Source: Enterobacteriaceae bacterium ESL0689 (lineage in GTDB: Bacteria; Pseudomonadota; Gammaproteobacteria; Enterobacterales; Enterobacteriaceae). Taken from it: 64,000 nt of DNA. A program made the position numbers and the translations under genes. The DNA lies in the NCBI GenBank assembly GCA_029433525.1, contig JAQTIF010000001.1, forward strand, positions 1,178,001 through 1,242,000, given 5' to 3'. Positions within the stretch are counted from its first letter, which is position 1. Every line of letters starts with the position of its first letter. Of the stretch, positions 12,768-22,856 are shown piece after piece. The notes under the pieces are model-generated. The model was given only the letters and a program-made list of their open reading frames with translations, searched no databases and was not told the origin of the DNA.

Positions 12768-14132
12768 ATGTTTGATAATTTAACCGATCGTTTATCGCGT
12801 TCATTACGTAACATTAGCGGACGCGGACGCCTTACCGAAGACAATATCAAAGACACGTTGCGTGAAGTACGCATGGCGCTTCTGGAAGCTGATGTTGCGC
12901 TGCCTGTTGTGCGTGACTTTATTAATCGCGTTAAAGAGCGTGCCTTAGGTCAGGATGTCAATAAAAGCCTGACGCCAGGGCAGGAATTCGTCAAAATTGT
13001 ACGCAACGAGCTGGTTGCGGCAATGGGTGAAGAGAATCAGACACTGGATTTAGCTGCTCAGCCACCCGCGGTGGTACTGATGGCCGGTTTACAGGGGGCA
13101 GGTAAAACCACCAGTGTCGCGAAACTGGGTAGATTTTTGCGTGAGAAGCACAAAAAGAAAGTGCTGGTCGCCTCCGCTGATGTTTATCGTCCGGCGGCAA
13201 TCCGGCAACTGGAGACGCTGGCAGAACAGGTTAATATTGATTTCTTCCCCTCTGATGTCGGACAAAAACCGGTTGATATCGTTAATGCGGCACTGAAAGA
13301 GGCGCGTTTACAATTCTATGATGTGTTGCTGGTCGATACCGCCGGTCGGTTGCATGTCGACGAAGCCATGATGGACGAAATTAAACAAGTTCATGCTTCA
13401 CTGAATCCGATAGAGACGCTGTTTGTTGTTGATGCGATGACCGGCCAGGATGCAGCCAATACCGCAAAAGCGTTTAACGACGCATTGCCTCTGACAGGTG
13501 TGGTACTGACTAAAGTAGATGGCGATGCCCGTGGTGGTGCGGCGCTATCCATTCGTCATATTACCGGTAAACCGATTAAGTTCCTCGGCGTAGGCGAAAA
13601 GACGGAAGCGCTGGAGCCATTCCACCCGGATCGCATCGCCTCGCGGATCCTGGGCATGGGGGATGTTCTCTCACTGATCGAAGATATTGAGAGTAAGGTT
13701 GATCGGGCACAAGCTGAAAAACTCGCCATCCGGTTGAAGAAAGGCGACAGTTTTGACCTGACAGATTTTCTGGAGCAACTGCGGCAGATGAAAAATATGG
13801 GGGGAATGGCGAGTCTGATGAGCAAATTGCCCGGTATGAGTCAGATTCCGGATAATATCAAGTCGCAGATGGATGATAAGGCGCTGGTACGAATGGAGGC
13901 GATTATCAATTCAATGACGTTAAAAGAGCGCACCAAACCCGATATTATTAAAGGTTCGCGTAAGCGCCGTATCGCGGCAGGTTGCGGCATGCAAGTACAG
14001 GATGTCAATCGACTGCTTAAGCAGTTTGATGATATGCAGCGCATGATGAAGAAAATGCGCTCAAAAGGAGGGCTGATGAAAATGATGCGTGGCATGAAAG
14101 GAATGATGCCTCCAGGCTTTCCGGGCCATTAA
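12768..14132 (+). CDS. ffh: Signal recognition particle GTPase Ffh
   Basis: The 454-residue protein binds 4.5S RNA and hydrophobic signal sequences and delivers ribosomes to FtsY. N domain residues 1-85; G domain with GLQGAGKTT P-loop near 105, DTAGR near 190, TKVDGDARGG near 250; methionine-rich M domain from about 300 ending MMKKMRSKGGLMKMMRGMKGMMPPGFPGH (read in parts). Start is the ATG giving MFDNLTDRL, as in E. coli; in-frame upstream codons are untranslated leader. Head of the ffh-rpsP-rimM-trmD-rplS region. Confidence 0.97.
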   Translation: MFDNLTDRLSRSLRNISGRGRLTEDNIKDTLREVRMALLEADVALPVVRDFINRVKERALGQDVNKSLTPGQEFVKIVRNELVAAMGEENQTLDLAAQPPAVVLMAGLQGAGKTTSVAKLGRFLREKHKKKVLVASADVYRPAAIRQLETLAEQVNIDFFPSDVGQKPVDIVNAALKEARLQFYDVLLVDTAGRLHVDEAMMDEIKQVHASLNPIETLFVVDAMTGQDAANTAKAFNDALPLTGVVLTKVDGDARGGAALSIRHITGKPIKFLGVGEKTEALEPFHPDRIASRILGMGDVLSLIEDIESKVDRAQAEKLAIRLKKGDSFDLTDFLEQLRQMKNMGGMASLMSKLPGMSQIPDNIKSQMDDKALVRMEAIINSMTLKERTKPDIIKGSRKRRIAAGCGMQVQDVNRLLKQFDDMQRMMKKMRSKGGLMKMMRGMKGMMPPGFPGH

Positions 14133-14162
14133 TATCAAAACAGATGTTGATTGCAATTTCTC

Positions 14163-14191
14163 CCAGAATCAGTAAAATTCCGGGGCTTTTT
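14163..14191 (+). terminator. Weak terminator candidate after ffh
   Basis: CCCAGAAT pairs with ATTCCGGGG around one mismatch and is followed by CTTTTTAAT. It would partially end ffh transcripts before rpsP. Confidence 0.4.
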
Positions 14192-14198
14192 AATATGA

Positions 14199-14232
14199 CG
14201 CCCAGGTTCCCTCTCTCGATGGCACCTGGGTG
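14199..14232 (+). promoter_or_regulatory. Hairpin in the rpsP leader
   Basis: CGCCCAGGT (14199-14207) pairs with ACCTGGGTG (14224-14232), with one G-U, around a 16-base loop. It ends 23 bases before the rpsP start codon. It could be a leader control or processing structure; role not known to me. Confidence 0.4.
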
Positions 14233-14255
14233 TTCTATTCACATAAGAGGATGTT

Positions 14256-14504
14256 ATGGTAACTATTCGTTTAGCTCGTCACGGCGCGAAAAAGCGTCCG
14301 TTCTACCAGGTTGTTGTCACCGACAGCCGTAATCCGCGCAATGGTCGCTTTATTGAGCGCGTTGGTTTCTTCAACCCAATCGCATCAGCAAATGAAGAAG
14401 GGGTACGTTTAGATCTGGATCGTATTGCTCATTGGGTTGGCCTGGGTGCAACGGTTTCTGATCGTGTCGCCTCGTTGATTAAAGACATGAACAAAGCAGC
14501 TTAA
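14256..14504 (+). CDS. rpsP: 30S ribosomal protein S16
   Basis: The 82-residue protein starts [17 protein letters not shown], the S16 signature, and matches E. coli S16 throughout. It is an assembly protein of the 30S body. AAGAGG lies about seven bases before the ATG. First gene of the rpsP-rimM-trmD-rplS operon. Confidence 0.97.
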   Translation: MVTIRLARHGAKKRPFYQVVVTDSRNPRNGRFIERVGFFNPIASANEEGVRLDLDRIAHWVGLGATVSDRVASLIKDMNKAA

Positions 14505-14522
14505 TCTGTCACGGTGATCATG

Positions 14523-15068
14523 ATGAGCAAACGACACACCGAAGCACCTGTTAATCCCATCGTTCTGGGCAAGATGGGTTCTTCCTACGGTATTCGTGGT
14601 TGGCTCAGAGTGTTTTCCTCCACCGAAGAGGCCGAAAGCATTTTTGACTATCAACCCTGGTTAATTCAGCGAGCGGGTCAGTGGCAGGTGATTGAACTGG
14701 AAAGCTGGCGCCACCACAACCAGGATATAGTCATTAAACTGAAGGGTATTGATGATCGTGATGCGGCTAATCTGCTGACAAATTGTGAAATTGTCGTAGA
14801 TGCTTCGCAACTGCCAGAACTGGCCGAGGGTGACTATTACTGGAAAGACCTGATGGGTTGCCAGGTTGTCACGACAGAAGGCTATGATCTTGGTAAGGTT
14901 ACCAGCATGATGGAAACCGGATCCAATGACGTTCTTGTCATCAAAGCAAACCTGAAAGATGCGTTTGGTATCAAGGAGCGATTAGTTCCGTTCCTCGATG
15001 GACAGGTTATCAAGAAAGTCGATCTCGCTACTCGTACTATTGAAGTAGACTGGGATCCTGGTTTTTAA
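14523..15068 (+). CDS. rimM: Ribosome maturation factor RimM
   Basis: RimM binds S19 in the 30S head and aids 16S processing. The 181-residue product has the N-terminal beta-barrel ([20 protein letters not shown]) and the C-terminal PRC barrel ([17 protein letters not shown] and [22 protein letters not shown]). Two adjacent ATGs are possible; the second matches the family start MSKRHTEAP and has better spacing to GGTGA. Eighteen bases separate it from rpsP. Confidence 0.96.
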   Translation: MSKRHTEAPVNPIVLGKMGSSYGIRGWLRVFSSTEEAESIFDYQPWLIQRAGQWQVIELESWRHHNQDIVIKLKGIDDRDAANLLTNCEIVVDASQLPELAEGDYYWKDLMGCQVVTTEGYDLGKVTSMMETGSNDVLVIKANLKDAFGIKERLVPFLDGQVIKKVDLATRTIEVDWDPGF

Positions 15069-15099
15069 ATTCTCCGGATAAACGGTAAAAGACGGCGCT

Positions 15100-16256
<1,157 letters not shown>

Positions 16257-16280
16257 TATTCGCTTTCGCGACATCCTGAT

Positions 16281-16315
16281 AAAAAGGGCTGACCTGCCAG
16301 GTCGGCCCTTTTTTA
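16281..16315 (+). terminator. Intrinsic terminator after rplS
   Basis: GGGCTGACCTG and CAGGTCGGCCC form a stem (16286-16308, one U-G) directly followed by six T residues. Confidence 0.93.
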
Positions 16316-16369
16316 TATACCTCAATCGTTACTTTCATACCCGGCTATTCAGCATTTCTTCCTTTGAGG

Positions 16370-16438
16370 TGTAAACTAATATTTACTAAATTAACCTGAT
16401 AATGCCTTGTTATTTAATGCTGTAAAATATAGTTTACT
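16370..16438 (+). promoter_or_regulatory. Two TyrR boxes upstream of aroF
   Basis: TGTAAA-CTAATA-TTTACT (16370-16387) and TGTAAA-ATATAG-TTTACT (16421-16438) each match the TyrR palindrome TGTAAA-N6-TTTACA at 11 of 12 positions. They are 51 bp apart, about five helical turns. In E. coli TyrR with tyrosine represses the aroF-tyrA operon from such sites, so the same control is expected. Confidence 0.9.
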
Positions 16439-16533
16439 TATTGCGTATTGAATTCGTTACTCTTTATGATATGGTGATATGCCTTCGCGATAAACAACCG
16501 ATTATTACCAACAAGCAACACAGGATTACCATC

Positions 16534-17604
16534 ATGAAAAAAGACGTGCTGAATAATATCAATATTACTGATGAGCAGATTTTGATCACACCAAATCAAT
16601 TAAAAATGGCGTTTCCGCTGGAAGCTGAACAGGAATTACAAATTGCACAATCCCGTCAGACGGTCGCGAATATAATTCACGGCCATGATCCACGGTTATT
16701 AGTCGTCTGTGGCCCATGCTCGATTCATGATCCACAGGCTGCTATTGAATATGCACATCGTCTGAAAGCACTTGCTGCAGAGGTCAGCGATAGCCTCTAT
16801 CTGGTTATGCGCGTCTATTTTGAAAAGCCGCGCACTACGGTTGGCTGGAAAGGGTTAATTAACGATCCTCATATGGATGGCTCATTTGATATTGAAGGTG
16901 GACTAAAAATTGCGCGCCATCTGTTGATCGATCTCGTGAATATGGGGCTACCGCTGGCAACTGAAGCGCTGGATCCCAACAGTCCGCAATACCTCGGCGA
17001 TCTGTTCAGCTGGTCTGCGATTGGAGCCAGAACGACCGAGTCTCAGACCCATCGGGAAATGGCTTCCGGGTTATCCATGCCGGTAGGTTTTAAAAATGGG
17101 ACTGATGGTAGTCTGTCGACAGCGATTAATGCGATGCGTGCTGCGGCGATGCCACATCGCTTTGTCGGTATTAACCAGGCAGGTCAGGTTTGTCTGCTAC
17201 ATACGCAGGGTAATCCTAATGGCCATGTTATCTTGCGTGGTGGCAAAACCCCGAATTACAGTGCAAAAGATGTTGAAAAATGTGAAACAGAAATGGTTCA
17301 GGCAGGACTGAAACCCGCTTTGATGATAGATTGCAGTCATGGTAATTCTAATAAAGACTATCGCCGCCAGCCTGCGGTCGCAGAATCGATCGTTGCGCAG
17401 ATTAAAGCGGGTAATCGTTCCATTATGGGTCTGATGATCGAGAGTAATCTTAACGAAGGTAATCAGTCTTCTGAATTATCGCGTGATGAGATGAAATATG
17501 GTGTATCAGTGACGGATGCCTGCATTAACTGGGAAACAACAGCGACGTTGTTACGCAATATGAGCCAGGATCTGCATGGACAGCTGGTGGCCCGTTTAGA
17601 GTAA
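16534..17604 (+). CDS. aroF: DAHP synthase, tyrosine-sensitive type (AroF)
   Basis: Condenses phosphoenolpyruvate and erythrose-4-phosphate, the entry step to chorismate. The start MKKDVLNNINITDEQ gives 356 residues, equal to E. coli AroF; a longer in-frame reading from 16441 is leader. LLVVCGPCSIHDP (metal cysteine), YFEKPRTTVGWKGLINDP and the C-terminal DACINWE are present. Sequence is nearer AroF than AroG or AroH, and the TyrR boxes plus tyrA downstream agree with tyrosine feedback control. Confidence 0.96.
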   Translation: MKKDVLNNINITDEQILITPNQLKMAFPLEAEQELQIAQSRQTVANIIHGHDPRLLVVCGPCSIHDPQAAIEYAHRLKALAAEVSDSLYLVMRVYFEKPRTTVGWKGLINDPHMDGSFDIEGGLKIARHLLIDLVNMGLPLATEALDPNSPQYLGDLFSWSAIGARTTESQTHREMASGLSMPVGFKNGTDGSLSTAINAMRAAAMPHRFVGINQAGQVCLLHTQGNPNGHVILRGGKTPNYSAKDVEKCETEMVQAGLKPALMIDCSHGNSNKDYRRQPAVAESIVAQIKAGNRSIMGLMIESNLNEGNQSSELSRDEMKYGVSVTDACINWETTATLLRNMSQDLHGQLVARLE

Positions 17605-17613
17605 GAGGATCGT

Positions 17614-18735
17614 ATGGTTGCTGAGTTGATTGCATTACGTGATCAAATTGATGAAGTTGATAAAACGTTGCTGGCATTACTGGCTAAACGCCTGAAGCTG
17701 GTTGCTGAAGTCGGAAAAGTGAAGAGTCAGTATGGCCTGCCCATCTATATTCCGGAGCGGGAAACATCGATGCTGGCTTCCCGACGGGAAGAAGCAGAGA
17801 TGCTTGGCATCCCCCCTGATCTCATTGAAGATGTATTACGGCGCATTATGCGCGAGTCTTATTCCAGTGAGAATGACAAAGGATTTAAAACCTTATGCCC
17901 TGATTTACGTCCCGTAGTCATTGTCGGTGGCGCAGGGCAAATGGGACAACTCTTTGTAAAAATGTTAACACTTTCTGGTTACCAGATACGTATCCTGGAG
18001 AAAGATGACTGGCCCCATGCCACCGAAATTGTTGCTGATGCGGGGATGGTTATTATTAGTGTGCCTATTCATATGACGGTCTCTGTTATAGAGCAGCTAC
18101 CTCCGCTACCTGCAGATTGTATCCTGGTCGATTTATCATCGATAAAAACCGAACCTTTACAGGCGATGCTGGCAGCACATCGTGGTCCGGTTTTAGGACT
18201 GCATCCGATGTTTGGGCCTGATAGTGGCAGTCTGGCGAAACAGGTGGTGGTGTACTGTGATGGGCGACAACCGGAAGCTTATCAATGGTTCCTGGAGCAA
18301 ATTCAGGTCTGGGGCGCACGGTTGCATCGTATCAGTGCTGTTGAGCATGATCAGAATATGGCCTTTATTCAGGCGCTACGCCATTTTGCCACTTTTGCTT
18401 ATGGCTTGCATCTGGCGGAAGAAAATGTATCACTGGAACAGCTACTGACCCTCTCATCACCGATTTATCGGCTGGAGCTCGCCATGGTAGGGCGCCTGTT
18501 TGCCCAGGACCCGCAGCTGTACGCGGATATTATCATGTCATCAGAGAGCAACTTAGCGCTGATTAAACGCTACTATCAACGTTTTGGCGAAGCGATACAG
18601 TTGCTCGAACAAGGTGATAAACAGGCATTTATCGATAGTTTCCGCAAAGTAGAGCACTGGTTTGGCGAGTACGCGCAGCGTTTTCAGACTGAGAGCCGAA
18701 CGTTATTGCGCCAGGCCAACGATAACCGGTCGTGA
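17614..18735 (+). CDS. tyrA: Chorismate mutase / prephenate dehydrogenase TyrA
   Basis: A natural two-domain enzyme of tyrosine synthesis, 373 residues as in E. coli. Residues 1-90 are the helical AroQ chorismate mutase ([25 protein letters not shown]), and from about 100 the Rossmann [10 protein letters not shown] starts the NAD-dependent dehydrogenase, with the [11 protein letters not shown] substrate loop near 195. Nine bases after aroF with AAGAGG in front, so the two form an operon. Confidence 0.97.
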   Translation: MVAELIALRDQIDEVDKTLLALLAKRLKLVAEVGKVKSQYGLPIYIPERETSMLASRREEAEMLGIPPDLIEDVLRRIMRESYSSENDKGFKTLCPDLRPVVIVGGAGQMGQLFVKMLTLSGYQIRILEKDDWPHATEIVADAGMVIISVPIHMTVSVIEQLPPLPADCILVDLSSIKTEPLQAMLAAHRGPVLGLHPMFGPDSGSLAKQVVVYCDGRQPEAYQWFLEQIQVWGARLHRISAVEHDQNMAFIQALRHFATFAYGLHLAEENVSLEQLLTLSSPIYRLELAMVGRLFAQDPQLYADIIMSSESNLALIKRYYQRFGEAIQLLEQGDKQAFIDSFRKVEHWFGEYAQRFQTESRTLLRQANDNRS

Positions 18736-18744
18736 TCAATGGTA

Positions 18745-18773
18745 GCTAAGCCAGCTGAATGCGCTGGCTTAGC
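18745..18773. terminator. Bidirectional hairpin between tyrA and pheA
   Basis: GCTAAGCCAGC and GCTGGCTTAGC form an 11-bp perfect stem with a 7-base loop in the 40-base gap between convergent genes. T-runs are poor on both sides (GATTATT on +), but position and stem favour a terminator. Confidence 0.75.
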
Positions 18774-18775
18774 GA

Positions 18776-19936
18776 TTATTGGGGTTCGACAGGAATGACA
18801 TTCTCACTGGGATAGCAGCCCAGCACTTTGAGTGAGCGCGTCATTTCACGTAGATCTTTTAAGGCATGACGCATGGCAGAAGATTCCAGATTAGCCTGAA
18901 TATCAAGATAGAACATCTCTTCCCACGGATTACCACGAATAGGCCGTGACTCCAGCTTACTCATGATCAGATGATGTTTACGTAATACCAGTAATGCATC
19001 AACAAGTGCGCCCGCTTGTTGTCCTGTAGCGATAAGCAGAGTGGTTTTAGCGGGTATTTGATCAGAAACATTCACCGCTTTACGTGCCAGAATCAGAAAT
19101 CGGGTGATATTGTGAGTTTGATTTGCCTCACAGTGCTCAATAACCTGTAAACCATAAAGCGCACCACCGGCTTCGCTGCCTAATGCCACAACAGAGGGGG
19201 AACCCGTCTGAGCGACTTTTTCCATTGCCGCTGAGGTGCTTTCAATATATTCGATTTTCCAGTGTGGATAGCGATTCAGATATTGACTGCATTGCTGAAA
19301 AGGCTGGGGGTGACTGTATACCGTCTGAATATGTTGTGGATCGGTAACCGCGCAAGCCAGGATACAGTGATTAATCGGCAGTGTGAGTTCTCCGACAATA
19401 AATAAGCTGGTTTGTTGTAACAGGTCGTAGACATCATTGATGCCACCGGAACTGGTATTTTCAACCGGAACAACGGCATAGTCTGCCAGCCCGGTTTCCA
19501 CCTGGTGGAAAATATCAGCAAATTTAGCACATCCACTTTCAATAAACTGTTCGAAATGACGGGTCGCATACTGGCGTGCAGCGAGATGGGAGTATGAACC
19601 TTTCGGGCCGAGAAAAGCGATGCGTGCTGAGTGTTGATGAGTTTTGTTCAGGTGTTGTTGCAGCAAGGCTTGTTGTGTAAGAACCGAATCTTCGATAATC
19701 AACTGGAACAAACTGGTAATATAGTGAGCATCCAGATGATAGTTTTTCCCCAGTATTATCAGGTGTTCCAGCAACTCACGTTCACGATTGATATCCCGAA
19801 CCGGGCGATGTGACGCCAGCTTTGCTTTACCGACTTTTATCGCCAGGTTACGACGTTCTGCCAGTAAAGTGAGTAATTTTTCATCCAGCGCGCTGATTTT
19901 ATCACGCAGAGCCAGTAATGGGTTTTCCTCGGTCAT
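18776..19936 (-). CDS. pheA: Chorismate mutase / prephenate dehydratase PheA
   Basis: A two-activity enzyme of phenylalanine synthesis with feedback control. The start [20 protein letters not shown] gives 386 residues, the same as E. coli; AAAGGCG lies 7 bases upstream, so the ATG 30 bases further up is not preferred. Domains are chorismate mutase 1-100, dehydratase about 105-285 ([16 protein letters not shown], catalytic VPVENTSSG) and ACT 300-386 with the phenylalanine-binding [10 protein letters not shown]. Preceded by the PheL attenuator. Confidence 0.97.
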   Translation of the reverse strand: MTEENPLLALRDKISALDEKLLTLLAERRNLAIKVGKAKLASHRPVRDINRERELLEHLIILGKNYHLDAHYITSLFQLIIEDSVLTQQALLQQHLNKTHQHSARIAFLGPKGSYSHLAARQYATRHFEQFIESGCAKFADIFHQVETGLADYAVVPVENTSSGGINDVYDLLQQTSLFIVGELTLPINHCILACAVTDPQHIQTVYSHPQPFQQCSQYLNRYPHWKIEYIESTSAAMEKVAQTGSPSVVALGSEAGGALYGLQVIEHCEANQTHNITRFLILARKAVNVSDQIPAKTTLLIATGQQAGALVDALLVLRKHHLIMSKLESRPIRGNPWEEMFYLDIQANLESSAMRHALKDLREMTRSLKVLGCYPSENVIPVEPQ

Positions 19937-20034
19937 ATCTATCGCCTTTTTGTTATTCATCTTCATCCGTCATTCATCAAACCGCTTTATTGCTGCCGGA
20001 AATATTTTTATATACCTGAAATTCATGGCATATT

Positions 20035-20068
20035 AATAAAAAAGCCTCCCTTCATTCAGGAGGCTTTA
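20035..20068 (-). terminator. pheA attenuator terminator
   Basis: On the minus strand AAAGCCTCC, an eight-base loop, then GGGAGGCTTTTTT forms a classic terminator between pheL and pheA. Its 5' arm AGCCTCC can instead pair with GGGAGGCT (20107-20114), which directly follows the pheL stop, giving the mutually exclusive antiterminator. Confidence 0.92.
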
Positions 20069-20116
20069 CTGTTGTTCTTCATATTATTTTTTATCATATG
20101 ATGAGCAGCCTCCCGA

Positions 20117-20164
20117 TCAGGGAGAGATAAAAAAGAACAGGAAGAAGAACAGCGATCGTAGCAT
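20117..20164 (-). CDS. pheL: Phenylalanine attenuator leader peptide PheL
   Basis: The 15-residue peptide MLRSLFFFLFFFISP has six phenylalanines in two triplets, the same spacing and length as E. coli PheL although the other residues differ. AAGGAA lies about six bases before the ATG. Ribosome stalling at the Phe codons when charged tRNA-Phe is scarce would allow the antiterminator and express pheA. The gene is only 14 bases from a copy of the 145-bp element, which separates it from its promoter. Confidence 0.93.
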   Translation of the reverse strand: MLRSLFFFLFFFISP

Positions 20165-20178
20165 AATAAATTCCTTAA

Positions 20179-20322
20179 GAGCCTGGTCCATTGGGCTATT
20201 TTACTTGCCATTTTGTCCTTGGGCAGTGCTCGAAATCCTCACGTACTCCGTGTACGCTGCGGTTTCTCCGCGCTGTCCGTGTCCAAACTGGCTGCGCCAA
20301 TAACGCCTAATGGGACAGGCTC
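20179..20322 (+). repeat. 145-bp miniature element, copy 4, in the pheLA leader
   Basis: Intact 144-bp copy in + orientation, ends GAGCCTGG and GACAGGCTC, flanked by TAA at 20176-20178 and 20323-20325 (target duplication). It lies between the pheA promoter and pheL, so pheLA transcripts should begin with its complement. Confidence 0.95.
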
Positions 20323-20338
20323 TAAGTTAACAGCGATT

Positions 20339-20368
20339 ACAGTATCTGTACTGTTTTCATTCTGTCAA
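20339..20368 (-). promoter_or_regulatory. pheLA promoter
   Basis: On the minus strand TTGACA (20363-20368), an 18-base spacer that includes GAAAACAGTAC, then TACTGT (20339-20344). This closely follows the E. coli pheA promoter as I remember it. The predicted start near 20332 is about 10 bases upstream of the inserted 145-bp element. Confidence 0.8.
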
Positions 20369-20392
20369 CAAAAAACGCGCCAGAAGGCGCGT
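20368..20392 (-). terminator. Intrinsic terminator after raiA
   Basis: ACGCGCC, loop of four, GGCGCGT, followed on the minus strand by six T residues. It abuts the -35 of the pheLA promoter, so raiA transcription ends just before pheLA begins. Confidence 0.9.
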
Positions 20393-20419
20393 AAATCAAT
20401 CACAATGTCAGTTTAAGGA

Positions 20420-20755
20420 TTATTCAGTTTCCCGTGGAAAAGCGGTATCTTTCAGCGACACTGCGGTACGACGGGCCTCTCCTTTATGCTGTAATTTATT
20501 GAGCTGACGTTCCAGCTTGTTGGTTAACTCATTAATTGCGATGTACATATCTTCATTCTGACTACTGGCAACCAGATTACCATTTGGTGTGGTGATGGTG
20601 GCGTCAGCGACAAAGCTTTGCGGCTCTTTCGAAAGGATAATATGAGGATTGATTAATTGAACCTGCCATTTATCCAGCTTTGCAAGGCGATCAGTAATAT
20701 GCTGGCGGATTGCTGGAGTAATTTCCATGTGTTTACTGGTAATGTTTATGGTCAT
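20420..20755 (-). CDS. raiA: Ribosome-associated inhibitor RaiA (YfiA)
   Basis: The 111-residue HPF/RaiA family protein binds between ribosomal subunits in stationary phase or cold and blocks initiation. It matches E. coli RaiA ([54 protein letters not shown]). The ATG at 20755 is chosen over an in-frame TTG one codon earlier; GAGAGGT lies eight bases before it. Followed by its own terminator. Confidence 0.96.
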   Translation of the reverse strand: MTINITSKHMEITPAIRQHITDRLAKLDKWQVQLINPHIILSKEPQSFVADATITTPNGNLVASSQNEDMYIAINELTNKLERQLNKLQHKGEARRTAVSLKDTAFPRETE

Positions 20756-20943
20756 CAAGTTTACCTCTCAATATTTCCATCCTGATAACTTAGCATACCT
20801 TTCCTGATACCAATATGTGTGCCAGATGTCACATATTTTTGTCAAAAAATTTATTTCTTTAGTAAAAACAGACAGTCAGTCTGATGCTGTTTGTTTAGAG
20901 ACAGGGGGATTTGGTTTGACGATCGGGATAATGGAAACAGCGT

Positions 20944-20986
20944 GTAATGTCATACAGTTAAGCAGACTTTAACTGTATGACATTAC
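20944..20986. repeat. Perfect 18-bp hairpin between bamD and raiA
   Basis: GTAATGTCATACAGTTAA (20944-20961) and its exact complement (20969-20986) enclose a seven-base loop. It is 20 bases past the bamD stop. No T-run follows on the minus strand, so a plain intrinsic terminator is not clear. It may protect or process the bamD mRNA 3' end. Confidence 0.75.
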
Positions 20987-21006
20987 AACGTTTAATAGAT
21001 AAATAA

Positions 21007-21744
21007 TCAGCTATTTTTGCTATTAGCGATGATGATTTTTTCCACTTTATCTGCCTGGCTATTCAGTTGCATCTGGCGATAAGCCTTCTCCATCATCGGC
21101 AACGCATCGCGTGTCGCCTGCGTATCGGGATAATTATGTAACATATCCTCAACACGATTTACTACTGCAACCCAGGCGCCGCGATCGGTATAGTAATTCA
21201 CCACGGATAACTCATATTTCGCCAGACGGTCTTTCAGAAAAACCAGCCGTTTGTAAGCGTCAGTGGCATACGGACTATTGGGATAGCTACGTACCAGCTT
21301 AGTAAAGTCGTTAAAAGCGTTACGGGCGTGTTGTGGATCGCGATCGGAACGGTCAATACCAAAGAGACCTTGCAGGGCACTGTCATCCAGCGCCATATCA
21401 GTCAGGCCGCGCATATAAATGACATAATCAATGTCAGGATGAGTCGGATTCAGGCGAATGAAACGGTCAATCGCCGCCTGTGCCAGGGCTAAATCAGCAT
21501 TTTTATAATAGGCATAAATCAGATCCAGTTGCACCTGCTGGGAATAGGGACCGAAGGGATAACGATTATCCAGCGCTTCCAGTTGCGTTATTGCTTGTTT
21601 CCAGTTACCGTCCTGCAGTTTTTGCTGGGCAGTCGCGTAGATAATATTCGGTGGATTATCAGGTACCTCTTCCTTTGAACTGGAGCAACCTACCAAAGTC
21701 AGACTCAGTGTGACTGCTGCGACCAGATATTTCATACGCATCAT
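21007..21744 (-). CDS. bamD: Outer membrane protein assembly lipoprotein BamD
   Basis: The 245-residue essential lipoprotein of the BAM complex folds beta-barrels into the outer membrane. The lipobox is LVGC with Cys near residue 20, followed by five TPR-like repeats (for example [17 protein letters not shown] and [21 protein letters not shown]). Length equals E. coli BamD using the first of two adjacent ATGs. Divergent from rluD, as usual. Confidence 0.97.
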   Translation of the reverse strand: MMRMKYLVAAVTLSLTLVGCSSSKEEVPDNPPNIIYATAQQKLQDGNWKQAITQLEALDNRYPFGPYSQQVQLDLIYAYYKNADLALAQAAIDRFIRLNPTHPDIDYVIYMRGLTDMALDDSALQGLFGIDRSDRDPQHARNAFNDFTKLVRSYPNSPYATDAYKRLVFLKDRLAKYELSVVNYYTDRGAWVAVVNRVEDMLHNYPDTQATRDALPMMEKAYRQMQLNSQADKVEKIIIANSKNS

Positions 21745-21875
21745 GACGTTTTGACTTCCTCAAAATGTTTATGCGGGAGGATCTCAGTTCCTGCTCCCGA
21801 TTAAGACCAGCTACAATAGCACATTATATTAAACGGCGAAGCCGTAAAACCCAACGTTAAATAAAGAAGCTGTAT

Positions 21876-22856
21876 ATGGCACAACAAGTACAACTTACCG
21901 CAACAGTATCCGAAAATCAGCTTGGCCAACGCTTAGATCAAGCTTTAGCCGAAATGTTCCCGAATTATTCGCGTTCGCGTATAAAAGCCTGGGTACTCGA
22001 TCGACGAGTACAAGTCAACGGCATCGTGGTCGACAAGCCAAAAGAGAAGGTATTAGGTGGAGAACAGATTATTATTGATGTCGCCATTGAAGAAGAAACA
22101 CGCTTTAAGCCGCAGAATATTCCGCTGGATATCATCTATGAAGATGATGACATCATGGTCATCAATAAACCACGCGATCTGGTTGTTCATCCCGGCGCAG
22201 GTAATTCTGATGGCACGGTGCTGAATGCGTTGTTGCATTATTATCCTCCGATTGCAGATGTACCGCGCGCCGGGATCGTGCATCGTCTGGATAAAGATAC
22301 AACCGGTCTAATGGTGGTGGCGAAAACGATCCCAGCACAAACCCGGCTGGTAGAGTCGTTACAGTTGCGTGAAATAACACGTGAATATGAAGCCATCGCT
22401 ATTGGGCATATGACTTCGGGAGGGACCGTCGATGAGCCGATTAGCCGCCATCCGACGAAACGTACTCACATGGCAGTACATCCGATGGGCAAACCGGCGG
22501 TGACGCACTATCGGATTATGGAGCACTTTCGTGTTCATACTCGCTTACGTTTGCGTCTGGAAACAGGGCGCACTCATCAGATCCGTGTGCACATGGCTCA
22601 TATCACCCATCCACTGGTGGGGGATCAGACCTATGGCGGTCGTCCTCGCTTGCCCAAAGGTGCATCGGAAGATTTTATCGCGGCATTACGCAAATTTGAC
22701 CGGCAAGCTTTGCACGCCACGATGTTACGCTTGTATCATCCGATCAGCGGTATTGAAATGGAATGGCATACCCCCATTCCACAGGATATGGTTGAGCTCA
22801 TCAATGCTATGCGTGCAGATTATGAAGAGCATAAGGATAATATCGATTGGTTATGA
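21876..22856 (+). CDS. rluD: 23S rRNA pseudouridine synthase RluD
   Basis: Makes pseudouridines 1911, 1915 and 1917 in helix 69 of 23S rRNA. The 326-residue protein has an N-terminal S4 domain (RLDQALAEMFPNYSRSRIKAWV) and the RluA-family catalytic HRLDKDTTGLMVVAK with its aspartate near residue 139, then the ETGRTHQIRVH motif. Divergent from bamD; its TGA overlaps the start of pgeF. Confidence 0.97.
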   Translation: MAQQVQLTATVSENQLGQRLDQALAEMFPNYSRSRIKAWVLDRRVQVNGIVVDKPKEKVLGGEQIIIDVAIEEETRFKPQNIPLDIIYEDDDIMVINKPRDLVVHPGAGNSDGTVLNALLHYYPPIADVPRAGIVHRLDKDTTGLMVVAKTIPAQTRLVESLQLREITREYEAIAIGHMTSGGTVDEPISRHPTKRTHMAVHPMGKPAVTHYRIMEHFRVHTRLRLRLETGRTHQIRVHMAHITHPLVGDQTYGGRPRLPKGASEDFIAALRKFDRQALHATMLRLYHPISGIEMEWHTPIPQDMVELINAMRADYEEHKDNIDWL

